Assembly (NCBI GenBank): GCA_964511075.1
Contig: CAZEDM010000008.1
Coordinates: 117,159-181,158, forward strand
DNA length: 64,000 bases
Origin: CAZEDM01 sp964511075
Lineage (GTDB): Bacteria > Zixibacteria > MSB-5A5 > RBG-16-43-9
Direction: 5' to 3'
Positions 43,986 to 53,770 of this stretch are shown here, piece by piece. Position 1 is the first letter of the stretch, and every line of letters starts with the position of its first letter. The position numbers and the translations under genes are program-made. A model generated the notes under the pieces. The model saw only the letters and a program-made list of their open reading frames with translations, did no database searches and was not told the origin of the DNA.

Positions 43986-44723
43986 ATGAACTGGTGGGAG
44001 AAATTTTTTGATGAATATTATCCTGAGGTTTATGCCAATAGGGAGGCATTGACCTCCAAGGAAGTGGAGGGGGTTTTAAAGATTTTAAAGCTTAAGACGG
44101 GTAAAAAGCTTTTAGACCTATGTTGCGGATATGGAAGGCACTCTTTGGTGCTGGCACAAAAAGGATTTAAGGTTACCAGTTATGACTTATCATCCTATTT
44201 ATTGGAGAAAGCTAAAAAACAGGCTGACTCCTTGAGGCTCAAGGTGAAATTTGTTCAAGGAGATATGAGAAAAATCCCTTTTAAAAATGAATTCGATTCA
44301 GTCATAAATATGTTTACCTCCTTTGGTTTTTTCCCTAAGGAAAAAGATAATTCACAGGTTCTAAGAGGCGTCAACCAGGCTTTGAAAGAAAAGGGGGTAT
44401 TCCTTCTGGATACAGCTAACCGTGAATTTGTCTTGAAGAATTACCGGAGAAGAAGATGGGTTCCCCAGAAGGGGTTTTTGATGTTGGAGGATACTCTTTT
44501 CGACCCATTCACCAGCCGCTGGGAAAGTACCCGCACCCTGGTTTTCGAGGATCGTCCCCGCAGAAAGTATTTTTTCTCCTTGAGATTATATACCCTCACC
44601 GAGATGATTTCTAATTTTAAAAAGGCCGGCTTTGTGATAGAGCAGGTTTATGGAGATTTCGATCTGAACGAGTATTCTTTAGACAGTCCGCGAATGATAA
44701 TCTTGGCTAAGAAAGCCAGCTAA
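43986..44723 (+). CDS. Class I SAM-dependent methyltransferase
   Basis: A 245-residue methyltransferase. The SAM-binding motif I is KKLLDLCCGYGRHSLVLAQK at about residues 38-57, with VTSYDLSSYLLEKAK as motif II and FVQGDMRKIPFKNEFDSVIN as motifs III/IV. MFTSFGFFPKEKDN is characteristic of this methyltransferase_25-like subgroup. The substrate is unknown. It begins 10 bases after the agmatinase stop and so probably belongs to the polyamine transcript, although a role in polyamines is not suggested by the sequence. Confidence 0.88.
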   Translation: MNWWEKFFDEYYPEVYANREALTSKEVEGVLKILKLKTGKKLLDLCCGYGRHSLVLAQKGFKVTSYDLSSYLLEKAKKQADSLRLKVKFVQGDMRKIPFKNEFDSVINMFTSFGFFPKEKDNSQVLRGVNQALKEKGVFLLDTANREFVLKNYRRRRWVPQKGFLMLEDTLFDPFTSRWESTRTLVFEDRPRRKYFFSLRLYTLTEMISNFKKAGFVIEQVYGDFDLNEYSLDSPRMIILAKKAS

Positions 44724-44800
44724 AAGACTAATTTCTCTCCAAATATTTAAAAACACCTATCGTTTTTAATTATTAGAGTTAAAAGAGAAAAGAACAAGAG

Positions 44801-47800
44801 ATGTTTCCATCCCCATTGCTGAATTTAGCTTATAGGTCCCATATTTTTTCGAGCATAGCTCTGAAGATAGAAGAGGGGAAAAATCCCATTACCTTAACCG
44901 GAGTCACAGGTTCAGGAAGCTCTTTTCTCTTAGCCTACCTGGAGAAAAAACTTAATTCTCCCTTGCTGGTCATCTCCTACCACCCTGAAGAGGCAATAAA
45001 ACTTTTTGAGGATCTACAATCTTTCATAGGAGAACAGGAGGTCTTGCTTTTCCCCAGCTGGGAGATTCTGCCCTATGAGCTGGGGCTTCCTCATTCTGAG
45101 GTCCTGGGAGCTAGGCTTTCCTGTTTATACAGCCTTCTATCTCAAAGGAAAAAAATAGTGGTTACACATACCCGGGCGATCCTGGAGAAGACCATCCCAC
45201 CCAAGGAGTTGAGAAATAAGATCGTCGAGCTTAAAGTTGGCGACGAATTCGAACTGGAAAAGCTCGTAAAGAGAATTTCAGAGCTGGGGTTTAAAAGAAT
45301 CCCTCAGGTGGAGGAGGTGGGAACATACAGCCAGAGAGGCGGGATTCTGGACCTTTTCCCTTACACCTCGGAGAATCCATTGAGGATAGAGTTCTTCGGC
45401 GACAGGATAGAATCGATAAGGGAATTTTCCGTCTTTAGCCAGAGAACCATAGACAAAAGGGATGAGATAATCCTTCTGCCCAGAAGAGAATTTTTCCTAC
45501 AGGATGAGGAGCTGGAAAGATATCTTCTGGGTATTGAAGAGAAAACAGCTCAAAGCTTAAGGTCGAGGATCAGTTTTTATCAGGAGATACCAGGATTGGA
45601 GTGGATGGCACCTCTTTTTGGATTACCTCAGGGCGAGCTTTTCGATTATCTCCCCCAGCATAGTTTGTTTTTCCTGGATGAACCTGAGCTTATCTTTAAG
45701 GAGATAGATTATATCCGGGAAGAAACGCAGAGACGATATGACGAGGGTAATTTGGAAAAAGAGTTAGCTCCTGACCCCTCTTTGCTTTTCAGAGACGCTC
45801 GATCTTTGGAGAAAAAAATAAGAAATTATCAGGTGTTGGAAAATCATTCAGTAAAAAAAGAAAGGCTTGATTTTGATCTGGGGATGTATGAGCCGGAAAG
45901 CAGTATTCCTAATTTCGCACATCTGAAGAAGGCGCTCAAGGAGAAAAAAAGAAAAGGCAATAAGATATATATCTTTTGTGAGAACTCAGGTCAAAGGGAA
46001 AGATTGGAGGAGCTCCTGGAACAGGAGGCCGAAGGAGTCGAATTCCTGATAGGGAATCTGAGCTCAGGTTTTATCTTACCGGAATTAGATTCCGTGGTTT
46101 TGTCAGAGCACCAGTTATTCCAGCGTTATTTCAGAAGAAGAAGAAAACGTAAATTCAAGGAAGGCTTGCCCCTTTCCGCTTACACCAGCCTGACCTCAGG
46201 GGATTTTGTGGTACATACCGATTTCGGGATAGGCAGATACTCGGGCTTAGAGACGCTTCTGATAGACGGGAGGAGAAGAGACTGCCTGCTCCTCCTGTAT
46301 AAAGACGGAGACAAACTGTACGTGCCAGTAGAGGAGTTCAACCGCATCCAGAAATATGTGGGGAAAGATGGAGAGCCCAGCCTTTCCAGATTAGGCTCTC
46401 CTTCGTGGGAAAGAACCAAGGAGAGAACCAAAAAGGCTCTAATGGAGATGGCAGGAGAGTTGATTCACCTTTATGCTGAGAGGAAAACAAAACCCGGATT
46501 TGCTTTTTCCCCTGATACCCCCTGGCAGAAAGAGCTGGAATCCTCCTTCATCTACGAGGAAACTCCAGACCAGCTTGACTCGGTTGAGGCGATTAGAAAA
46601 GATATGGAAAAACCTGTTCCCATGGATCGTTTAGTATGTGGAGATGTGGGTTATGGCAAGACCGAGGTGGCTATCAGGGCAGCTTTCAAATGTGTGATGG
46701 ATAACAAGCAGGTGGCTGTTTTGGTTCCGACCACCATTTTAGCTCAACAACATCACACCACCTTCGTCGAAAGGTTGAAAGATTATCCAGTCAAAATCGA
46801 GGTCTTGTCGCGCTTTAAATCTCCGAAGGAGCAAAAGGGAATAATCAACTCCCTGGAGCAAGGAAAGGTGGACATAGTTATTGGCACTCATCGGCTTCTG
46901 CAAAAGGATATCAAATTCAGAGATCTGGGACTTCTGATAATAGATGAGGAGCAGAGATTCGGAGTAGCGCACAAAGAAAAGCTAAAGAAAATCAAAAGCA
47001 CAGTGGATTGTCTGACCCTGACTGCTACCCCCATTCCCCGGACTTTACAGCTTTCCCTGTTAGGGGCAAGGGATATGTCAATAATCAATACCCCACCCAA
47101 GGACCGGCTGCCTATTCAGACCACTGTTTCCCAGTTTGATAAGGAACTGATAGCAGAAGCTATATTAAGAGAATTAGACCGAGGCGGACAGGTCTATTTT
47201 GTGCATAACAGAGTTGAGTCTATAGGTTCAATATGTAATCTTTTAAAAAAGCTGCTTCCCTTTATGCGAATAGGTGTGGCACATGGTCAGATGGAGGAGA
47301 AAATCTTAGAGAAAGTTATGCTGGCCTTCCTGGATGGAAAGTATGATTGTCTCTTATCCACCGACATAATCGAATCAGGCCTGGATATACCCGATGTTAA
47401 TACTATCATCATAAATCGTGCAGACAGGTTTGGCTTGGCACAGCTCTATCAGCTCAGGGGAAGGGTAGGAAGGTCCAATCACAAAGCCTATGCTTATCTT
47501 TTAATCCCTCTTTTCAGAGATCTGAACCTCAAGGCTCATAAAAGGATAAGGGCAATCCAGCAATACACTGAATTGGGCTCAGGATTCTACTTGGCTCTGA
47601 GAGATCTGGAGATCAGAGGAGCAGGGAATATCTTAGGACCTCAACAGCATGGTTTTATAGAGGAGATCGGCTTTGACCTTTATTGTAAGCTTCTGGAAGA
47701 GGCAGTGAAAGAGGTAAAAGGGGAAAAGATAAAGGAGCCACCTAAGATAAAACTGGAGATAGACTTGGACCTTTTCATTCCCCCTGATTATATCGAGGAC

Positions 47801-48172
47801 AGTCAGCAGAGAATGGAGATATATAAGAAGATCTCGGAGGTAAAAAATAAAGAAGGGATAGTGGATTTAAAACTTGAGCTGGAGGACAGGTTTGGTCCCT
47901 TGCCCAGGGAGGTGATAGAGCTTCTGGAGGTATGCGAGCTAAGACTCCTCTGCCAGGAGAAGGGGGTCTCCAAACTTTCTCTTAGAGGAATAAAACTTAA
48001 GATAGAGTTTTCCAAGGGGAAAGAGATAGGTAGAGAGGAGATAAAAAACTATCGAGAGAGAATCGATCTCCCCCTGGAGTTCTCCGCGGATGGGAATTTC
48101 TTAATAAAAATAGACTTGGGTAAATCCAAAAATCGATTGAAAGAGATGAAAAAGGTCTTGCGTAGATTATAA
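44801..48172 (+). CDS. mfd: Transcription-repair coupling factor Mfd
   Basis: A 1123-residue Mfd, near full family length. The N-terminal UvrB-like part (LTGVTGSGSSFLLAYLEKKL, PQVEEVGTYSQRGGILDLFP) is followed by the CarD-like RNA-polymerase interaction domain (FVVHTDFGIGRYSGLETLLI). The RecG-like motor has Walker A CGDVGYGKTEVAIRAAF, DEEQ in LLIIDEEQRFGVAHKEKL, TATPIPRTLQLSLLGARDMS and LQGRVGRS-type motif VI (QLRGRVGRSNHKAYA). The C-terminal TRCF regulatory domain contains RFGPLPREVIELLEV. It removes stalled RNA polymerase and recruits UvrA. The start ATG lies 77 bases after the methyltransferase gene. Confidence 0.97.
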   Translation: MFPSPLLNLAYRSHIFSSIALKIEEGKNPITLTGVTGSGSSFLLAYLEKKLNSPLLVISYHPEEAIKLFEDLQSFIGEQEVLLFPSWEILPYELGLPHSEVLGARLSCLYSLLSQRKKIVVTHTRAILEKTIPPKELRNKIVELKVGDEFELEKLVKRISELGFKRIPQVEEVGTYSQRGGILDLFPYTSENPLRIEFFGDRIESIREFSVFSQRTIDKRDEIILLPRREFFLQDEELERYLLGIEEKTAQSLRSRISFYQEIPGLEWMAPLFGLPQGELFDYLPQHSLFFLDEPELIFKEIDYIREETQRRYDEGNLEKELAPDPSLLFRDARSLEKKIRNYQVLENHSVKKERLDFDLGMYEPESSIPNFAHLKKALKEKKRKGNKIYIFCENSGQRERLEELLEQEAEGVEFLIGNLSSGFILPELDSVVLSEHQLFQRYFRRRRKRKFKEGLPLSAYTSLTSGDFVVHTDFGIGRYSGLETLLIDGRRRDCLLLLYKDGDKLYVPVEEFNRIQKYVGKDGEPSLSRLGSPSWERTKERTKKALMEMAGELIHLYAERKTKPGFAFSPDTPWQKELESSFIYEETPDQLDSVEAIRKDMEKPVPMDRLVCGDVGYGKTEVAIRAAFKCVMDNKQVAVLVPTTILAQQHHTTFVERLKDYPVKIEVLSRFKSPKEQKGIINSLEQGKVDIVIGTHRLLQKDIKFRDLGLLIIDEEQRFGVAHKEKLKKIKSTVDCLTLTATPIPRTLQLSLLGARDMSIINTPPKDRLPIQTTVSQFDKELIAEAILRELDRGGQVYFVHNRVESIGSICNLLKKLLPFMRIGVAHGQMEEKILEKVMLAFLDGKYDCLLSTDIIESGLDIPDVNTIIINRADRFGLAQLYQLRGRVGRSNHKAYAYLLIPLFRDLNLKAHKRIRAIQQYTELGSGFYLALRDLEIRGAGNILGPQQHGFIEEIGFDLYCKLLEEAVKEVKGEKIKEPPKIKLEIDLDLFIPPDYIEDSQQRMEIYKKISEVKNKEGIVDLKLELEDRFGPLPREVIELLEVCELRLLCQEKGVSKLSLRGIKLKIEFSKGKEIGREEIKNYRERIDLPLEFSADGNFLIKIDLGKSKNRLKEMKKVLRRL

Positions 48173-48228
48173 GATGGTATATATTTAGAACTTAGTAGTA
48201 TAAACTTAAACCCATAAAGGAGGTAAAG

Positions 48229-49977
48229 GTGAAGAGGTTATACCTGATTTTAGTTCTGCTGTTGCTTGGCCTGAGCCTGATGATCAGCTGCTCTTCGAAA
48301 AAAGATCAAACAGTGGCACAGGTAGGAAAGGATAAGATAACCGTGGGAGAACTGGTGAACGAGTATGTGGATATGAAGAAGAATGCCAGTATAAAGATAC
48401 TCTCGGATAAGCCAGAATTAGAGCAGTTGAGAGATTTCTTAGAACGGAGAATAGATTCCAAGCTTCTTAAACAAGCTGCATATGAAAAGGGTTTGGATAA
48501 GGATCCGGAGATTGTAAACCAGGTTGAGCAGGAGAAGAAGAATCTTTTGGTGAGGACGCTTTTCGAGAAGGAGGTTCTGGATAAGGCCAAGCCGACAGAG
48601 AAGGATGTCAGAGATTACTATGATAAGTTGGGCGAGAGGATTAAGATAAGACATATACTGGTTAAGACCAAAAAGGAGGCAGAGGAGATTTATAGGGAGT
48701 TGAAAAAAGGAGCAGATTTTGATTCTTTAGCCAAAGCAAAATCGTTGGATACACGCACCAGCAATAAGGGTGGTGATATGGGATACATCACCTGGAATTC
48801 CCTGGTCGGTGCTACCGCCTTTAAAGAAGCAGCATTCAAGCTGAAGCCCCAGGAGATCTCACATCCGGTTGAAACCCTCTCCGGCTGGCATGTGATCAGG
48901 TTAGATGACAGAAAGAAGGAGGAGCAAAAAAGCTTTGAGGAGGAAAAGGACAAGCTAAAGACGAGCTTGGAGATGATGAGACAGCAGGAGATTGCCATAG
49001 ACTATATGGTAAATTTAATGAAGAAGACCAAGATGGAGATAGTTGCCTCCACCAGGAAGATGTTGGAGGAAAAAGCCAAGGCACTGAGTGGAGATACCCT
49101 TGGAGGACAGCCTGGGGCGGTAAACATTGATCCCGCTCAACTCTCCGAAGAGGAGAAGGCCTTGCCCTTTATGAAATACAAAGGAGGAGAGTTAAGGGTA
49201 GACGAATTCCTGACTTTCTATAATCGCTGGCCTCCCTTTCAGCGCCCTCCCCTGGAGGAGGATGAGGCATTGAAAGAAGTGGTTTTTAATTATCTTTTGG
49301 CTCCAGAGATCTTGAGAAAGATCGCGAAAGAAAAAGGGTTAGATAAAAGCGAGGAGTATAAGGATAAGGTAAAATTTCTTCAAGAAAATCTAATGGCGGA
49401 GAAATACAGGGACGAGGTCATCTGGAAAGATCTGACTGTGGAGCAATCGGATTTAGACGCCTTCTATCAGAAGAACAAGGATAAATTTATCGAGCCGGCC
49501 AAAGCGCATGTTTTGGAGATCTTGGTCAGGACTGAAAAGGAAGCTCAAAAAATTCTCCTGCAGCTCCGCGCAGGCGCTGATTTCAATAAGCTTGCCCAGG
49601 AGAATACTCTTAGAACTTCCGCCAAAAAGAGAGGCGGGGATTTAGGGGATATAACCAAAAGCGCTTATCCGGAGCTTTTTGAGGCTGCATTTAAGCTGAG
49701 AAAAGGAGAGCTTGCTGGTCCGATTCATGTTTTGCAGAGTCCGGCTGGCGAAGGCTATTCGATCATAAAACTCTTGGGAAAAGAGGCACAAAGACAGAAG
49801 ACCCTGGAGGAGGTAGAGCCCCAGGTGCGGGGTGGGGCAACCATGGAAAAGAAGAATGCCGTCTCTCGACGGTGGGTGGCTGAGGTTCGGGCAAAAACTG
49901 ACATCAAGATTAATGAACCTGCCCTCCAGACCGCCTTTGAGTTAATTCAAAAGGAAATTCCACCGGAGAAAAATTGA
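48229..49977 (+). CDS. PpiC-type peptidyl-prolyl isomerase lipoprotein with two parvulin domains
   Basis: A 582-residue lipoprotein with GTG start behind AGGAGGT. The signal peptide ends at LGLSLMISCSSKKD (Cys near 21). Two parvulin domains are seen, the first with IKIRHILVKTKKEAEEIYRE and FDSLAKAKSLDTRTSNKGGD, the second with KAHVLEILVRTEKEAQKILL and FNKLAQENTLRTSAKKRGGD. A SurA-like N-terminal helical part (AQVGKDKITVGELVNEYVD) precedes them. It is a membrane-tethered periplasmic foldase. The next gene starts inside its stop codon. It opens a string of three foldase genes after mfd. Confidence 0.9.
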   Translation: MKRLYLILVLLLLGLSLMISCSSKKDQTVAQVGKDKITVGELVNEYVDMKKNASIKILSDKPELEQLRDFLERRIDSKLLKQAAYEKGLDKDPEIVNQVEQEKKNLLVRTLFEKEVLDKAKPTEKDVRDYYDKLGERIKIRHILVKTKKEAEEIYRELKKGADFDSLAKAKSLDTRTSNKGGDMGYITWNSLVGATAFKEAAFKLKPQEISHPVETLSGWHVIRLDDRKKEEQKSFEEEKDKLKTSLEMMRQQEIAIDYMVNLMKKTKMEIVASTRKMLEEKAKALSGDTLGGQPGAVNIDPAQLSEEEKALPFMKYKGGELRVDEFLTFYNRWPPFQRPPLEEDEALKEVVFNYLLAPEILRKIAKEKGLDKSEEYKDKVKFLQENLMAEKYRDEVIWKDLTVEQSDLDAFYQKNKDKFIEPAKAHVLEILVRTEKEAQKILLQLRAGADFNKLAQENTLRTSAKKRGGDLGDITKSAYPELFEAAFKLRKGELAGPIHVLQSPAGEGYSIIKLLGKEAQRQKTLEEVEPQVRGGATMEKKNAVSRRWVAEVRAKTDIKINEPALQTAFELIQKEIPPEKN

Positions 49978-50828
49978 AGAAAATTTACCTATTACTCACA
50001 ATTCTTCTCTTTTGTTTTTTTGGTTTTCCTGGGTGTCAGAGTTCCGGTGAAAAAAGTAAAGGTGAAGCCCTGCTTGCGGTTAATGGTGAGAAACTAACTG
50101 AGGAAGATATCGAATTTGAGCTATCCTTAGTCTACGAGGACAGCGTGCCCTATAGGGCTAAACAGGAATACCTTAATCGCTGGATGGAGAACGAGCTTTT
50201 GTATCAGGAGGCCAGGAGAAGGGGGTTGGGAGATAACCCTGAAATCAAGATGAGGGCTAAGCAGGCAGCCAAAGATGTGGTTGTTATCAGCTTCCTCAAA
50301 AGCCAGATCTCCAACCAGGTTCAAGCCTCAGAGGAGGAAGCTCGAGGAGTCTATGAGCAGAATAAAGAGCTCTTCAGAAGGGAGCAGGACGAGGTCAGAG
50401 CCAGCCATATTCTTTTTTCAACTCGGTCTCAGGCAGACTCGGCCTATGCCAGGATAAAAAAGGGTGAGGATTTCGGCTCCTTAGCCTGGGAGCTGTCACT
50501 GGATTCTCAGAGCAGGAACCGGGCAGGGGACCTGGGATATTTCAGCCTTTCCACTATGCATCCCCTCATCGCTAGGAAGGCTTTTGAGCTTCAGGTAGGT
50601 AAAGTCTCCCTCCCCTTTGAGAGCGAGATGGGTTACCATATCCTGAAGGTAACAGATAAAAAACCGAAGGGCAGCCTGAGGGACTTTGTGGAGGTAAAAG
50701 ACAGGCTTATGAATCAGCTGCTTGCCGAGAAAAAGAGAGGAGCTGTGACCAGCCTGCTGGATGAACTGAAGAACAAGGCTAAAATAGAGAAATTTGGCTG
50801 GGCAAACGATTCGGTCAGCATCAGGTAG
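49974..50828 (+). CDS. PpiC-type peptidyl-prolyl isomerase lipoprotein
   Basis: A 284-residue lipoprotein. TTG at 49974 overlaps the TGA of the previous gene and begins MKKIYLLLTILLFCFFGFPG, with the lipobox Cys in FGFPGCQSS. A single parvulin domain spans about 125-235: VRASHILFSTRSQADSAYAR, FGSLAWELSLDSQSRNRAGD, LGYFSLSTMHPLIARKAFEL and SEMGYHILKVTDKKP. The N-terminal helical part GEALLAVNGEKLTEEDIEFE is SurA-like. It is probably a partner of the double-parvulin lipoprotein. Coupled translation is likely from the overlap. Confidence 0.88.
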   Translation: MKKIYLLLTILLFCFFGFPGCQSSGEKSKGEALLAVNGEKLTEEDIEFELSLVYEDSVPYRAKQEYLNRWMENELLYQEARRRGLGDNPEIKMRAKQAAKDVVVISFLKSQISNQVQASEEEARGVYEQNKELFRREQDEVRASHILFSTRSQADSAYARIKKGEDFGSLAWELSLDSQSRNRAGDLGYFSLSTMHPLIARKAFELQVGKVSLPFESEMGYHILKVTDKKPKGSLRDFVEVKDRLMNQLLAEKKRGAVTSLLDELKNKAKIEKFGWANDSVSIR

Positions 50829-50841
50829 AGGGATTAAAAAA

Positions 50842-52131
50842 ATGAGAATAAAAATTATTTTTCTACTCCTGGTATTTTATCTGTTTTTTTCATCCGTCTT
50901 TGTTCTTCCCCAGGAAGTCTTGGACCAGATCGTGGCTATAGTAGGTAAGAACATAATACTGGACTCGGAGCTGAAGCTTCAGCTGGAGCTCTACCTGGCT
51001 CAGCTGGGCAAGAAGACAGTAGATGTGAATGAATTGGCTAAATTGAGAAAAGAGCTTTTGGAACAGATGATAAACGACCGTTTGCTTCTGATTCAGGCAG
51101 AGCAGGATACGCTTATAAAGACAGACGATAAGGAAATAGATCAGAGCCTGGAGGAGCAATTGGGTAGGATAAAAAGCCAGTTTGCCACGGAGGAAGCTTT
51201 TCAGGAGGAGTTAAAAGCGGAGGGACTGACCGAGGCGGAGCTTAAGAGAAGCTACCGGGAAAAGATCAGAGAACAGCTCTTAAGGGATAAGTTCATCTCC
51301 TCCAAGATGTCAAAGGTCAACATATCCTCTCGCGAGGTTAAGGAGTTCTATCAGAACTTCAAAGATAGTTTGCCCCAGCAGCCTGAGTCTGCCAAGCTCA
51401 GTCAGATACTCCTGAAGATTGAGATAAGCCAGAAGACCCTGGATTCCCTGAAAAATTTCGCCTCGGCGATCCGGGAGAAGGCTTTGACCGGAGAGGATTT
51501 CTCAGAGTTAGCCAGAAGATACTCTCAGGACCCCAGCGCCAGCCAAGGCGGAGATTTGGGTTTTCTAAGAAAAGGGGAGATCCTACCTGAATTTGAAGCG
51601 GCTGCATTTGCCCTTAACCCCGGAGAGATAAGCGGCTTGGTCCAGACCTCCTTAGGTTATCACATTATTAAGTTAGAGGGGAAAAGGGATGATGAGGTGC
51701 ATGTTCGTCATATCCTGATAAAGGTCTACCCTTCAGCCTCCGATTCTGCCAGAGTCTTAAACCTGGCTGATTCTCTATACCGAAGCATAGAAGATGGGGC
51801 TGACTTCGTCCAGCTGGTCAAGGAGTTTTCCCAGGATGAGGATTCAAAGAAAAAAGGCGGGGAGATAGGCTGGTTCCCCTTGGCTCAACTTCCGGATGAT
51901 ATAAAGGAGAAGATCTCCCAGACGGAAATCGGGCAGGTAACCTCACCCGTAGTCACGGAGGAGGGTGTGCATATCCTCAAGATCCTGGACAAGAAGAAAC
52001 AGAGGACCTTGAGCCTGGAGGAGGACTGGGATACGATCAAGGAGATGGCTCGCAGGAAAAAAGGCAGCGAGCTGATATTGAAGTTGATTGGGGAGCTTAA
52101 AGAAAAAACTTATGTGGAGGTAAGGACTTAA
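50842..52131 (+). CDS. surA: SurA-like periplasmic chaperone/peptidyl-prolyl isomerase
   Basis: A 429-residue protein starting at ATG 50842, chosen over an in-frame ATG at 50794 because the signal peptide KIIFLLLVFYLFFSSVFVLP then begins at the N-terminus. The SurA N-domain follows (QIVAIVGKNIILDSELKLQL, QMINDRLLLIQAEQDTL). Two parvulin domains come next: AKLSQILLKIEISQKTLDSL with FSELARRYSQDPSASQGGD, and VHVRHILIKVYPSASDSARV with FVQLVKEFSQDEDSKKKGGE. Layout and length match SurA, which assists outer-membrane protein folding. No lipobox is present, unlike the two preceding genes. Confidence 0.88.
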   Translation: MRIKIIFLLLVFYLFFSSVFVLPQEVLDQIVAIVGKNIILDSELKLQLELYLAQLGKKTVDVNELAKLRKELLEQMINDRLLLIQAEQDTLIKTDDKEIDQSLEEQLGRIKSQFATEEAFQEELKAEGLTEAELKRSYREKIREQLLRDKFISSKMSKVNISSREVKEFYQNFKDSLPQQPESAKLSQILLKIEISQKTLDSLKNFASAIREKALTGEDFSELARRYSQDPSASQGGDLGFLRKGEILPEFEAAAFALNPGEISGLVQTSLGYHIIKLEGKRDDEVHVRHILIKVYPSASDSARVLNLADSLYRSIEDGADFVQLVKEFSQDEDSKKKGGEIGWFPLAQLPDDIKEKISQTEIGQVTSPVVTEEGVHILKILDKKKQRTLSLEEDWDTIKEMARRKKGSELILKLIGELKEKTYVEVRT

Positions 52132-52138
52132 GCAGAAA

Positions 52139-52420
52139 TTGAGGATAGACCAGTTCCTTTCTGTCTCCAGGTTGATAAAGCGAAGGACTCAGGCAAAGCT
52201 TGCCTGCGATAAAGGTTTGATTTACGTTGACGGAGTAAAAGCAAAACCCTCCAAGGAGATCAAGGCGGGGCAAAAAGTCGTCCTGAATCTGACCAGAAAA
52301 AAAATAGAGTTAGAAGTTCTAAAGCTTCCCTCAAGAGGGCTAAGAAAAGACGAGGCTAAGGAACTCTACCGCATCCTCTCGGAGGAGGAGAAAAAAGAAG
52401 ATAATTTTTTCGAGAGATAA
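52139..52420 (+). CDS. S4-domain RNA-binding protein (HslR/RqcP-like)
   Basis: A 93-residue S4-domain protein with TTG start 7 bases after the surA stop. MRIDQFLSVSRLIKRRTQAK and LACDKGLIYVDGVKAKPSKE form the S4 RNA-binding core, and VKAGQKVVLNL-like IKAGQKVVLNLTRKKIELEV closes it. HslR and RqcP relatives bind 50S ribosomal subunits carrying stalled nascent chains. The C-terminal tail is strongly charged (ILSEEEKKEDNFFER). It shares the foldase transcript, which ends at the terminator 52439-52471. Confidence 0.88.
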   Translation: MRIDQFLSVSRLIKRRTQAKLACDKGLIYVDGVKAKPSKEIKAGQKVVLNLTRKKIELEVLKLPSRGLRKDEAKELYRILSEEEKKEDNFFER

Positions 52421-52438
52421 AAGCCTCAGACTTAACTG

Positions 52439-52471
52439 AAAAGGATAGGGATTAAAAACCTGTCCTTTTTT
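52439..52471 (+). terminator. Rho-independent terminator of the foldase operon
   Basis: Arms 52439-52449 and 52459-52469 form an 11-bp stem with one G-U pair, a nine-base loop and a T-run through 52471. It is 18 bases past the S4-domain gene stop. Confidence 0.8.
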
Positions 52472-52593
52472 ATTGAGAAAAATTCAAGGGTATGGGAATC
52501 ACTTGTCATTTAAAGTATTAACAAGAAGGACAACAAAGTCAACCCCTTATCTGCCATTATCTAACAACAACAGACAAGTCTATAAGAATTTTC

Positions 52594-53523
52594 CTATTGG
52601 GGTTTTTTCCCTTTAATTATATAAAAAAAGCCTGAGGAGAAAACGACATACTCGCCAGCCTCGAGCTGATTTTTGAAAAGAAGCTTCACCCTCTCGGCTA
52701 TCTCTCTATAACGCTCGAACTCGTCGAAGTTCCCTCCTCCTGCCAGAAACTCCTCTTTGACTCGCTGCATCCAGAAATCGCTCTGGTCCAGCACCCGTTT
52801 CTTTATCATTTGCAGAATATTTTGTTGGCGCGGGCCTTCGTAAGGCGGGTGGAGGAATTGAGCCTTGTCGTTTAAACGGGCGTCAATATCGGTAAGTCCA
52901 AGTTTTTTCATCATAAGCGGGACTTTGTTACCGATGCTGTTGTCTCCCCTTCCCAGCTTAATTGAGCCTTTGTTGCAAACCAGATAGACTCTCTTGATTA
53001 AAAGCTCTTCCTCTAATTCAAGTTCCGGTATGGACCAGTAGGGTTTTGAAAGCAGAGTCGAGAGATTATCCGGTTCGTTGCAGGTGATAAGCCCGCCAGG
53101 TTTTGCCACACGAATCATCTCAGCCAGGGCACGTTCAGGTTCACTTAAGTGTATCAGAAGCGTCTGGCACATAACCCAATCTGCAAAATTATCTGAAAAG
53201 GGTAATCTATAGACATCTCCTTTGATGAATTTAGCTTCCCCGCCAATAGCCCACCTCTTTGCCGATTCAGCCGCCTCCAGAATTAACTTTTCTGACTCAT
53301 CCAGGCCGAGGTACTGCCCTCCTTCACCGAAATAGGGCCAGTATATGTAGCCAAGATTACCCAGGCCACAGCCGACATCAACTACAGTCATACCCGGCAC
53401 AAGCTCCAGCCAGAGGGCTAACTTATCCAGAGTATCCTGATGCCAGATAAATTTACGCTGGTCTATCAGCATCTCTTTCCACAACCCTTCAGACCAGTCT
53501 GTTTTCTTTTTTTCTTGATCCAT
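52594..53523 (-). CDS. Class I SAM-dependent methyltransferase
   Basis: A 309-residue methyltransferase of the UbiE/methyltransferase_11 type. Motif I is VVDVGCGLGNLGYIYWPYFG at about residues 46-65, followed by YLGLDESEKLILEAA, FIKGDVYRLPFSDNFADWVM and LIHLSEPERALAEMIRVAKP with GGLITCNEPDN. The ~120-residue C-terminal extension is rich in charged residues and is not recognised by me. It is a lone minus-strand gene after the foldase terminator. The substrate is unknown. Upstream ATG is well placed behind AGGAGGAGA-like sequence. Confidence 0.88.
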   Translation of the reverse strand: MDQEKKKTDWSEGLWKEMLIDQRKFIWHQDTLDKLALWLELVPGMTVVDVGCGLGNLGYIYWPYFGEGGQYLGLDESEKLILEAAESAKRWAIGGEAKFIKGDVYRLPFSDNFADWVMCQTLLIHLSEPERALAEMIRVAKPGGLITCNEPDNLSTLLSKPYWSIPELELEEELLIKRVYLVCNKGSIKLGRGDNSIGNKVPLMMKKLGLTDIDARLNDKAQFLHPPYEGPRQQNILQMIKKRVLDQSDFWMQRVKEEFLAGGGNFDEFERYREIAERVKLLFKNQLEAGEYVVFSSGFFYIIKGKKPQ

Positions 53524-53770
53524 AAGACCAATCTCCTCCTAATCTTCCGAGTCAAATCCCTCTTACTTAAGAAGGAGAGAGCCAGGGAGACTAAGTTCTG
53601 TATCCTCTTCTAAATGAATCAACTCAAGTAATAACCTAGGAGTATAAAAAGTCAAGCTAAATAAGTCGGGGTATATCCCATTAAAAAAATATTATCCTAA
53701 TTGAGATAGTAAAGTCAGGAAGCCTTCCCAGTAAGGAAAATAGTTAATTATTGTAATTAGTGTTACCTCA

